Shown piece by piece: positions 6,826 to 12,913 of a stretch of 12,913 nt of DNA. The notes under the pieces were generated by a model. The model made no database searches. It had not been told where the DNA came from and saw only the letters and a list, made by a program, of their open reading frames with translations. Both the position numbers and the translations under genes were made by a program. The DNA comes from Candidatus Heimdallarchaeota archaeon (GTDB lineage Archaea; Asgardarchaeota; Heimdallarchaeia; JABLTI01), in NCBI GenBank assembly GCA_019894765.1, contig JAGXNT010000085.1:1-12913 (forward strand), read 5' to 3'. Positions within the stretch are counted from its first letter, which is position 1. Every line of letters starts with the position of its first letter.

Positions 6826-7173
6826 TTAAATTTTCTCATCACAATTACATATACTACATTCTTTGTAAAGCAATTTACATAATCTTCGAATTCTATAATG
6901 AATTTCTGCTTTACATTCACCACAAATTTCATTACAAAGTGTACAAAGTGTTTTTTCCAATTCATTTAATTCTTGTATCTGAATCATCATATCATAACTT
7001 TTTACACTAGATGATCTAACAATAATATTTTCACCTGTTATCTCACATAATTCATTAATTCTTGATTTCACAATATCTTGGCAGTTCTGACAATTTTCCT
7101 GACAAGAGTCACTTAATCTTTTTTCTACTTGTTTTAATTCTATTATTTTTACCATTATATCATGAGTAGTCAT
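6826..7173 (-). CDS. Cys-rich small protein made of two tandem repeats
   Basis: A 115-residue protein consisting of two copies of a unit of about 45 residues. Copy 1 starts DIMVKIIELKQVEKRLSDSC and copy 2 starts DMMIQIQELNELEKTLCTLC. The shared pattern is D-x-M-x-x-I-x-E-L-x-x-(V/L)-E-K-x-L, then C-x3-C-x2-C, then x5-7-R-I-x2-L-C. The first has CQENCQNC and the second CNEICGEC; the tail adds CSICNC. Each unit looks like a helical hairpin with a Cys cluster that could bind zinc or an iron-sulfur cluster. No family is recognised. ATG 7173 has GAAGGA about 17 bases upstream. It is convergent with the ribbon-helix-helix gene. Confidence 0.6.
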   Translation of the reverse strand: MTTHDIMVKIIELKQVEKRLSDSCQENCQNCQDIVKSRINELCEITGENIIVRSSSVKSYDMMIQIQELNELEKTLCTLCNEICGECKAEIHYRIRRLCKLLYKECSICNCDEKI

Positions 7174-7614
7174 TCTTGCTAATCTTATCCTTCATATTTT
7201 TTCTTGCAAAGAAATATACACCATTAGTCATTCTTATACTTTTCTTAGTTAATGATTTTATAGTAATTTTCATTTATCGAAACTGAAGATTTTCACTAAT
7301 GCTATATGATAAATTAATATTGGTTAAAATTTTTTAGATCAATATAAAAATGCTTCCTAAACATGAAAAGAAACAGATAATTAAATATAATAGAAAAATT
7401 CTAATTTTTGACGTTTAAATCTAAATAAAACAAGATGATTATTTTAAAAAAAGTGTAAAACTTAAATTTAGACATCCTAAACCGAGGGTTCGATTCCCTC
7501 TCCCAGCACCAATTTCTATTTTCCACATTTTTTCTTCTAATTTTTATCTAAAAAACACAGATACATGAATATTCTTTTATATGAAATTTTATTCATATAT
7601 TATGGGTAACAACT
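7174..7614. other. gene-poor AT-rich stretch with an orphan tRNA half
   Basis: No convincing protein gene lies in these 441 bases. It holds the orphan tRNA 3' half at 7474-7511 and, near 7575-7587, a TATA-like box (CTTTTATATGAAA) about 30 bases before the DinB-like start. Confidence 0.5.
7474..7511 (+). other. orphan 3' half of a tRNA-His-like gene (att remnant, pseudogene or split tRNA)
   Basis: Starting exactly at position 38, the sequence gives A, a 3' anticodon strand TCCTA, variable loop AACC, a perfect T arm GAGGG-TTCGATT-CCCTC, acceptor TCCCAGC, A73 and CCA (7509-7511). The T arm and first acceptor bases are identical to the plus-strand tRNA-His at 1590-1610, and AGAC just before A38 is also shared. 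No matching 5' half (GCTGGGA) occurs in the preceding 300 bases. The only GCTGGGA in the window is the 5' end of the minus-strand tRNA-His. The strand before the junction, TTAG, pairs only partly with CTGT. Confidence 0.7.
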
Positions 7615-8208
7615 ATGACTCAAGTAGAGAAAACAAAAAATCCTTGTCCATCAAAAATAGCTAAAACAAATTCAAAGGATTTCTTAGCAAGACAATTAGA
7701 AGAAACTGCTCAGATTATTGATTGGGCAATGAAATCCGTGCCTGATGAACGATTATTAGAGGATCCCCCTCATTTTACACATCCTGAAGCATCAGAAAAT
7801 GTAAAGAAATATTTTGGCTCGTGGTCCGCTTATCAGATATTATTTCATTTATTACAATATGAAGAATCCGCTGCATTACCAAATTTGACTTTGTGGTTAG
7901 ATGAATCAGAACGAATGAATTGTAGTTGTAGTGGGGAGAAAAAAACATATCAAGAAGCTTTAATGAATGAATTATCTTTACAAACTTTACTCGATAGATT
8001 TCATTTAGTTCGTAAAAAGCAAATTGATATACTAAATAAAATCACAGAAACTCATTGGACAGAGAAGCGACCAAATACTAATTGGGGTAATGTAACTATA
8101 GAATTTATTATAACAAAATCTATTCAGCACACATTAGAGCATGGAAATAAAATCCTGCGTAATGTGTTATTTTGGGATTCGTATTTAAGACGATTGAATA
8201 GTAAATGA
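7615..8208 (+). CDS. DinB_2-like four-helix metal-binding protein
   Basis: A 197-residue protein of the DinB/YfiT superfamily, four-helix bundles that usually hold one metal ion through three histidines. The ligands are in the expected places: His78 in SAYQILFHLLQYEE, and His172 and His176 in QHTLEHGNKILRNVLFW near the C-terminus. The SW before the first motif and the LxHGNxxLRxxLF ending are typical. Members include thiol-dependent transferases and many proteins of unknown reaction, so no substrate can be named. The first 20 residues, including CPSK, lie before the domain. A TATA-like box about 30 bases before ATG 7615, with no Shine-Dalgarno sequence, points to a leaderless or short-leader transcript. 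It is convergent with the DJ-1-like gene. Confidence 0.75.
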   Translation: MTQVEKTKNPCPSKIAKTNSKDFLARQLEETAQIIDWAMKSVPDERLLEDPPHFTHPEASENVKKYFGSWSAYQILFHLLQYEESAALPNLTLWLDESERMNCSCSGEKKTYQEALMNELSLQTLLDRFHLVRKKQIDILNKITETHWTEKRPNTNWGNVTIEFIITKSIQHTLEHGNKILRNVLFWDSYLRRLNSK

Positions 8209-8264
8209 AAAAATAGCTGCCTTTCTTGCTCATACTCTTTTACTATTCTTTTTCTATTTTCCAC
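8209..8264 (+). terminator. T-rich terminator region between convergent genes
   Basis: The 56 bases between the two stops carry several T runs on the plus strand (CTTTCTTGC, CTCTTTTAC, TTCTTTTTCTATTTTCC). This fits archaeal oligo-T termination of the DinB-like gene. Confidence 0.4.
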
Positions 8265-8846
8265 TTATTCTATATTCCTCAACCAATTTCTTGTTTGCTC
8301 CACTTCCTCATCTGTTTTCAAGACACCACTTAATTTTGCCAATTGAACCGCGAATTCAGTAAATGCATGACCTTGTGCAGTAAGGATATTCTTATCGAGA
8401 ACATAGTTAGTATCTTTGAAAGTGCTTTTTTCGTAGAATTTAATCTCTCCTTCATCATCAATAGAAGCAGTACAATTATTTCCATCTAGTATCCCTGCAT
8501 TTGCTAGAAAAGTTGGACCACCACAAATAGCAGCAATGATTTTTCCATTCTTAGCTAATTCATTTAATTTATCATTAAGACAAAGGATTTTCTTTGAATA
8601 TTTTTCATTTCTTATGAAGTCTTTTGGTTCTCCACCAGGAATAATGAAAACGTCTGCATCAACTACATTAAGATCTTCAATAGCCATCGAAGCTTCTATA
8701 TTTAAGTTGCAAAATGAGTTTACTAATCCCTTCTGAAAACCAATTGTTGTAAGATTATGACTGTCTCTAAGAAGCAATAAAGCTTGAATAACTTCAAAAT
8801 CTACAAACTGATCATATAGGAATAAATAAGCATTTTTTTTATTCAT
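8265..8846 (-). CDS. DJ-1/PfpI-family protein
   Basis: A 193-residue single-domain protein of the class I glutamine-amidotransferase-like fold. It opens with the family form KNAYLFLYDQFVDFE, including conserved Glu18, followed by a beta strand ending VFIIPGGEP. The nucleophile elbow is AAICGGPTFLANAGIL with Cys108, then CTASIDD and AQGHAFTEF. Members act as glyoxalases, deglycases, peptidases, chaperones or transcription cofactors, and the sequence does not decide among these. The length is normal and no extra domain is present. It is divergent from the histidine ammonia-lyase, with about 170 bases between them. Confidence 0.85.
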   Translation of the reverse strand: MNKKNAYLFLYDQFVDFEVIQALLLLRDSHNLTTIGFQKGLVNSFCNLNIEASMAIEDLNVVDADVFIIPGGEPKDFIRNEKYSKKILCLNDKLNELAKNGKIIAAICGGPTFLANAGILDGNNCTASIDDEGEIKFYEKSTFKDTNYVLDKNILTAQGHAFTEFAVQLAKLSGVLKTDEEVEQTRNWLRNIE

Positions 8847-9020
8847 ATTCGGTTTTTCTTGGATTTCCTATTAAGGTTATTTCCTAGTCTAATTTAATCA
8901 AAATAATAACCTCTAGAATTGCTGTTTCCCTTAAGTATGCCAATCAATTATCGCAATATTAGACAAAAATTTTAAACTGATGTGTTATTGAAGCTAGTTA
9001 TTCATTCAAGAGGCAGAAAT

Positions 9021-10544
9021 ATGACATATGTGATTACTGGTGAAGGACTAACAATCGAAGATGTTGTTAATGTCGCACGTCATAACGAGAAAGTCGAATT
9101 GCATCCAGATGCAATTGAACGTATGAAGAAATGTCGAGCTATGCTCGAGGAAAAAATCGAAGCAAGAGAAATTATGTACGGAGTAAATACCGGGATTGGG
9201 GAATTTTCTGAAGTTGTTCTTACTGATGAGCAAGTAGGTCAGTTTCAAAAGTATTTAATTTACAATCATGCTGCTGGTATTGGTAAAGCAGCTCCTATTG
9301 AACATGTTAGAGCTGCAATACTAGGTAGAATTAATGTTCTCGCACATGGAAATTCTGGTAACAGACCAATAATCGCACAGACAATGGTTGAAATGTTAAA
9401 TAAAGGAGTCACTCCCGAAGTCTGTGAAAAAGGATCTGTCGGTGCTTCAGGTGATTTATGTTCAATGTCTCAAATAGCATTATTGCTTATGGGAGAGGGA
9501 CGAGCATACTATAAAGGTAAATTAATCCCTGGAAAAGAAGCCATGGAAAAAGCAGGCATTAAAGTTCCAGGATTAGAAGCTAGAGATGGGTTAGCTGCTA
9601 TTAATGGTTCCAATTTTCTAACTGCAATGAGTGCTCTCTGGATATATGAAGCTCAACGATTTATGAAGCAAGCTGAGATTGCATGTGCTATGACTATTGA
9701 AGCACTAATGGGAAATATGAAACCATATACACCAATGCTACATGAAATACGTGGATTTCCAGGAGCAATAAGAGTTGCAAATTCATTATCAAAGTTATTC
9801 AAAGGCGGAGATTTATATGATGCACGCTTAAAAGTTAAAGTGCAAGATGCTTACTCAATGCGATCCGCTCCTCAAGTGTTAGGTGCTGCTCATGACGCTA
9901 TTGCCTGGGCTCGATCACAAGTGGAAATCGAATTAAATGGTGTGGGCGATAATCCAGTTTTCTTCCCTGATAAAAAGCTCCAAATAACAGGTGCTAATTT
10001 CCAAGGTACTCCAGTTTCGCTACCATTGGATATGGCGGGAGCAGCTATAACCATGGTTTGTGTGATGTCTGAACGTCGTATGAACAGATTGAATCATCCA
10101 GCTCTAAGTGTTGGTTTACCACCATTTTTAACAAAAGGTGCTGGTTTAATGTCTGGATTAATGCTAAGTCAATATACAGCTGGCATGCAAATCGTTGAAA
10201 TGCGAATTCTATCCATGCCTGCTAGCATACAATCAATTCCTGCTGCAGCAGATCAAGAGGACTTTGTTTCAATGGGTATGAACACTGCTTTGAAGAACAA
10301 TCAAATAATGGATAATGCATATGGTGTTCTTGGCATTGAGTTAATGGCTGCAGCGCAAGCATTGGATTTCAGAGAATTCAAATTTGGCAAAGGAGTCACC
10401 AAGGCCAAAGAAGTAATTCGTAAATATGTTGAATTCCTTGACGAAGACCGACCATTATTCGATGATCATAATGCTATGAAAGCACTTGTCAAATCCGGCG
10501 AAATTCTTGAAGAAGTCGAAAAAGAAGTCGGAAGCTTAAATTAA
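9021..10544 (+). CDS. hutH: histidine ammonia-lyase (HAL/PAL family, MIO enzyme)
   Basis: This enzyme removes ammonia from L-histidine to give urocanate, the first step of histidine degradation. With ATG 9021 the catalytic residues fall at or within two positions of those known for Pseudomonas HAL: Tyr53 (YGVNTG), His83 (NHAAG), the MIO-forming Ala142-Ser143-Gly144 (GASGD), Asn195, then QDAYSMR (Tyr278, Arg281), Phe327 and QED (Glu413). The length of 507 also matches. A longer frame from GTG 8982 adds 13 residues. I prefer 9021 because of GAGG seven bases upstream and because the family starts at this point. The MIO loop reads SGDLCSMSQ instead of the common SGDLAPLAH. Closely related enzymes act on tyrosine or phenylalanine, so substrate choice is likely but not proven. 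No other hut genes are in the window. Confidence 0.85.
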   Translation: MTYVITGEGLTIEDVVNVARHNEKVELHPDAIERMKKCRAMLEEKIEAREIMYGVNTGIGEFSEVVLTDEQVGQFQKYLIYNHAAGIGKAAPIEHVRAAILGRINVLAHGNSGNRPIIAQTMVEMLNKGVTPEVCEKGSVGASGDLCSMSQIALLLMGEGRAYYKGKLIPGKEAMEKAGIKVPGLEARDGLAAINGSNFLTAMSALWIYEAQRFMKQAEIACAMTIEALMGNMKPYTPMLHEIRGFPGAIRVANSLSKLFKGGDLYDARLKVKVQDAYSMRSAPQVLGAAHDAIAWARSQVEIELNGVGDNPVFFPDKKLQITGANFQGTPVSLPLDMAGAAITMVCVMSERRMNRLNHPALSVGLPPFLTKGAGLMSGLMLSQYTAGMQIVEMRILSMPASIQSIPAAADQEDFVSMGMNTALKNNQIMDNAYGVLGIELMAAAQALDFREFKFGKGVTKAKEVIRKYVEFLDEDRPLFDDHNAMKALVKSGEILEEVEKEVGSLN

Positions 10545-10551
10545 GCAAAAT

Positions 10552-10580
10552 GAATGGGAATTTCCCATTCTCTTTCTGTT
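10552..10580. terminator. hairpin terminator between convergent genes
   Basis: A near-perfect inverted repeat, GAATGGGAA (10552-10560) with TTCCCATTC (10562-10570), practical stem 7 bp around AATTT. A T-rich tract (TCTTTCTGTTTTT) follows on the plus strand. It sits between hutH and the RING-like gene, 47 bases apart, and could serve both. Confidence 0.6.
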
Positions 10581-10591
10581 TTTAAATTACA

Positions 10592-11104
10592 TTAAACAGT
10601 GATTTTGAGTTTGAATTTACAAACAGGACAAACATCGTTTTCTCTAAGCCAATCCTCTAAGTAATTCTTGATGAAATATGATTCACAAGAGGGGCATTGT
10701 AAAACGTCCTGATCTGTTCTTAGTGGGAGTTTTGAAATTCTACACAATTCGTTTGAAGGAGGACTTGTTATGACATAAGCATCAATACGGTATCTACCAG
10801 ATGAAGAATGGACTCGAGGTTGTGCAAACTCTTTGTATTCACCACTTGACTCTTCTGGAGTATAAGTAGCTAATTTAGAGTGTATTTCATCTCTATCTTT
10901 ATCCCAATCTTGCTTGCCTTTTTGCCTCATCATAAAAGCCATTAAAATCATCATAAGAAAAGCTACAACTGCAAATCCAAGTATAAAGTAAAAGATGAAC
11001 ATACTACCAGCAAAATAACCGAATAATGAAAATCCGCCAAAAAACGCTAGTGCGACAAAAGCCATAATAATGAAAAATTTGAAACTTCCAGTTTGTTTAC
11101 TCAT
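10592..11104 (-). CDS. two-helix membrane protein with a RING-like zinc finger
   Basis: 170 residues. Two hydrophobic helices (about 9-31 and 34-59) are followed by a charged cytoplasmic linker (KGKQDWDKDRDE) and a C-terminal zinc-finger module. That module has Cys121 (LCRISKLPL), C137-x2-C140 (QCPSCESYF), the RING-like stretch YLEDWLREND, and C159-x2-C162 (CPVCKFKL). The order hydrophobic-CPxC-F...LxxWL...CPVC is that of the second half of RING domains. The second Cys of the first pair (Ser124 region) and the usual His/Cys in FHxxC (here FIKNY) are missing, so probably one zinc site remains. RING proteins can be ubiquitin ligases, and some archaea, including Asgards, have them; such activity here is inference. 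A TATA-like GTTATATTTTA about 32 bases before ATG 11104 suggests a short leader. Confidence 0.65.
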   Translation of the reverse strand: MSKQTGSFKFFIIMAFVALAFFGGFSLFGYFAGSMFIFYFILGFAVVAFLMMILMAFMMRQKGKQDWDKDRDEIHSKLATYTPEESSGEYKEFAQPRVHSSSGRYRIDAYVITSPPSNELCRISKLPLRTDQDVLQCPSCESYFIKNYLEDWLRENDVCPVCKFKLKITV

Positions 11105-11379
11105 AATGAATAATTAAAAAATCATCTACTAAAATATAACGTTATAGGATATCAAATAACAAGAGCCATAGATGAATTACTTTTCATAGAAAACATTAAA
11201 TAGAATTACTTTTGCTTTCACTCTAGGTGTAACTCATAATGTGGGATAATGTTCACTAAAAGAAAAAATGCAATAGGTCTATTTTATAATAGGTTAATTC
11301 CCACTTCTAAACCGATTCTTTTGAGGAAATTTTTTGAATCTCAAAGGAAAAAGAGTAAAACAATACAAGTGATTTTGAG
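11105..11379. promoter_or_regulatory. divergent intergenic region with TATA-like boxes
   Basis: No gene is seen. GTTATATTTTA (11140-11130, minus) precedes the RING-like gene. On the plus strand, ATTTTATAAT (11281-11290), inside a CTATT/AATAG inverted repeat, may serve hisS about 90 bases further on. Confidence 0.35.
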
Positions 11380-12888
11380 GTGTCTCAATTGACAGATGAA
11401 GAAACTAAAAAAGTGAAGATAGGAAAACCAGCAGGTTTCAGAGATTTCTTTCCTGAAGAATATGCTAAAGTTGACTTTGTACTAGGAACAATGAGACGAA
11501 TTTCACATGAATTTGGATATGTGGAATATCAAACTCCAGCAGTAGAACTACGAAAACTGTATGAACTAAAATCAGGAGATGAACTCGTTGGAGAAACCTT
11601 CAAAATTACAAGTAGAAGTGGGCAGAAGTTGGTATTGATTCCAGAATTAACGCCAACTCTTACAAGAATGCTAGCAGAACGACAACAGTACTATACAAAA
11701 CCCATCAGATGGTTCTGTATACCTCGATGCTACAGAGATGAAACGCTTCAAAGAGGAAGGGTCAAAGAATTCTGGCAATATAATATCGATATACTTGGCA
11801 TAGATGATATTTATGCTGATGCAGAAATAATTACAATTCTTGCGAAAATAATTGCTGAATGTGGATTATCCAAGAAGCAATTTGTTGTCTTAATTAATGA
11901 TAGAAGTTTCATGCAACAATTCATGGAATCAATAGGAGTTATTGATTTTCTCCCAATATTTCGAGTCTTCGATCGTAAAGGAAAATTATTGCAAGAAACT
12001 ATCTTCAAGAAATTAAAAGGTAAGTTTGCAGATGAACAAGCAAATGATATAGCTTTAAAAATTAGACAAAATATTAACTCACTTAGTACTATCTATAAAA
12101 TAATTCCACAAACAAATGTAACAGAAGAAATCATAGACAATATTTCTTTCTACATTGAAAATTCCTTCAAAGATGCATTAAAAAATCTAAAGTTAGACAA
12201 AGATCAAATTGACATACTGTTTGAGTTGACGGAAATAAAAGATACCCCTAAAAATTTCTTAAAGAGAGTTAAGAAGCTTGTCAAGCTAGAAAACATCGAT
12301 GAACTACTCAAAAACCTGGAAGAACTTGCTCCATTATTGGAAAACTTTGGTATAACAGATTTTGTTCTCTATGATGGTAGTCTTGCACGCGGCTTGGACT
12401 ATTATACAGGGATAGTTTTCGAAGCTTGGAGCCGAGAAGGAGTTCTCCCTCGAGCAATAGCTGGAGGAGGGCGGTATGCAGACTTAGTAGCTATGCTTGG
12501 TGGCCAAGCATTAACAGGCACGGGTTTTGGTTTCGGTGAAACGGTTCTCATGGAGTTATTGGATGAATTCAAGGTGGTATACCCTAAGCAAGAAATCTGC
12601 GATGTTTATATTGCTCCGATAAAACTCGAAGACTTGTCAGTAATCACAAAACTATCAGATCAGTTACGAATGAAAGGACTGAAAACGATATTTAATCCAT
12701 TTGATTGGAAAATAAAAAGACATTTCGAAAATGCAGAGAAACGTAATGTTGAATGGATGATAATTGTTGGAAACAAGGATTTAGCAAATGATGAAGTGAC
12801 ACTAAGAAACATAATTACCGGAGAACAAGAAATCGTTCCTCTAAAGAAAATTGTTAGCTTAATAGCACAACGAATTAAGAAGTTATGA
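11380..12888 (+). CDS. hisS: histidyl-tRNA synthetase
   Basis: This class II synthetase charges tRNA-His with histidine in the cytosol. Motif 1 lies in PAGFRDFFPEEYAKVDFV to ISHEFGYVEYQTP. Motif 2 is PRCYRDETLQRGRVKEFWQ (residues 115-133). The histidine-binding motif is ARGLDYYTGIVFEA, and motif 3 is AIAGGGRYADLV to GTGFGFGE. A helical insertion (about 175-315) and a C-terminal anticodon-binding domain (about 405-495) complete a normal 502-residue length. The start is GTG 11380, or more likely TTG 11389, which has GAGGTG six bases upstream; that would remove three residues. The motif 2 loop has Leu where most HisRS have Pro (PQxGR) and Lys where Arg is usual. This loop contacts the tRNA acceptor end, which is of interest because both tRNA-His genes here have A73. 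Confidence 0.95.
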   Translation: MSQLTDEETKKVKIGKPAGFRDFFPEEYAKVDFVLGTMRRISHEFGYVEYQTPAVELRKLYELKSGDELVGETFKITSRSGQKLVLIPELTPTLTRMLAERQQYYTKPIRWFCIPRCYRDETLQRGRVKEFWQYNIDILGIDDIYADAEIITILAKIIAECGLSKKQFVVLINDRSFMQQFMESIGVIDFLPIFRVFDRKGKLLQETIFKKLKGKFADEQANDIALKIRQNINSLSTIYKIIPQTNVTEEIIDNISFYIENSFKDALKNLKLDKDQIDILFELTEIKDTPKNFLKRVKKLVKLENIDELLKNLEELAPLLENFGITDFVLYDGSLARGLDYYTGIVFEAWSREGVLPRAIAGGGRYADLVAMLGGQALTGTGFGFGETVLMELLDEFKVVYPKQEICDVYIAPIKLEDLSVITKLSDQLRMKGLKTIFNPFDWKIKRHFENAEKRNVEWMIIVGNKDLANDEVTLRNIITGEQEIVPLKKIVSLIAQRIKKL

Positions 12889-12894
12889 ATATTT

Positions 12895-12911
12895 TTGGGG
12901 ACCTCCCCCAA
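12895..12911 (+). terminator. possible hairpin after hisS
   Basis: TTGGGG (12895-12900) pairs with CCCCAA (12906-12911) around loop ACCTC, six bases after the hisS stop. The window ends two bases later, so a following T tract cannot be seen. Confidence 0.4.
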
Positions 12912-12913
12912 TA

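Noticed and set aside
6699..6965. Minus-strand 88-residue frame across the end of the ribbon-helix-helix gene
   Set aside because: It overlaps the Cys-repeat gene in another frame and the ribbon-helix-helix gene on the other strand, with no motif of its own.
8982..9020. GTG start for histidine ammonia-lyase, 13 residues longer
   Set aside because: The family begins at the next ATG, which has GAGG at a good distance and brings active-site numbering into register with characterised HAL.
1..12913. CRISPR array, rRNA or riboswitch
   Set aside because: No regular repeat-spacer pattern, rRNA-like sequence or recognisable riboswitch fold was seen on either strand.

Overview
This AT-rich window most likely comes from an archaeon. 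Both tRNA-His genes carry introns at position 37/38 that fold into a bulge-helix-bulge, and both encode CCA. The histidyl-tRNA synthetase has archaeal-type motifs, and several genes have short leaders behind TATA-like boxes. A membrane protein with a RING-like zinc finger and the overall gene mix would suit an Asgard archaeon, but that placement is inference.

Layout. 2-82: last residues of a C-terminally membrane-anchored protein. 86-1039: an N-terminally shortened TnpB with a candidate guide-RNA scaffold at its 3' end. 1104-1617: two divergent, intron-containing tRNA-His(GTG) genes. 1828-5631 (minus): a redox operon of four reading frames. These are a 104-residue protein of unknown function, an NfnS/SudB/HydG-like flavoprotein interrupted by one in-frame TGA, a 41-residue small ORF overlapping both neighbours, and an 830-residue fusion of an NfnL/SudA/GltD-like module with a HydB/AsrA-like iron-sulfur module. 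5805-6062: a TauE/SafE transporter cut off after about 80 residues. 6177-7173: small genes, including a probable ribbon-helix-helix regulator behind four TWTGGTA repeats and a Cys-rich protein built from two repeats. 7474-7511: an orphan 3' half of a tRNA. 7615-8846: convergent DinB_2-like and DJ-1/PfpI-like genes. 9021-10544: histidine ammonia-lyase. 10592-11104: the RING-like membrane protein. 11380-12888: hisS.

How the genes work together. The minus-strand operon should make one soluble electron-transfer complex. NfnS-like (FAD, [2Fe-2S]) and NfnL-like (FAD, two [4Fe-4S], NAD(P)H) subunits would exchange electrons among NAD(H), NADP(H) and ferredoxin, and the HydB-type extension offers an extra docking or electron-exit site. 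The sulfite-exporter remnant beside it hints at sulfur metabolism, which remains inference. The two tRNA-His genes and hisS share a window, and both tRNAs lack the usual G-1/C73 identity pair.

The direct repeat formed by the 3' half of the plus-strand tRNA-His gene and the orphan half at 7474, with the repeats and ribbon-helix-helix gene between them, resembles the trace of a tRNA-targeted integrated element. No integrase is visible.
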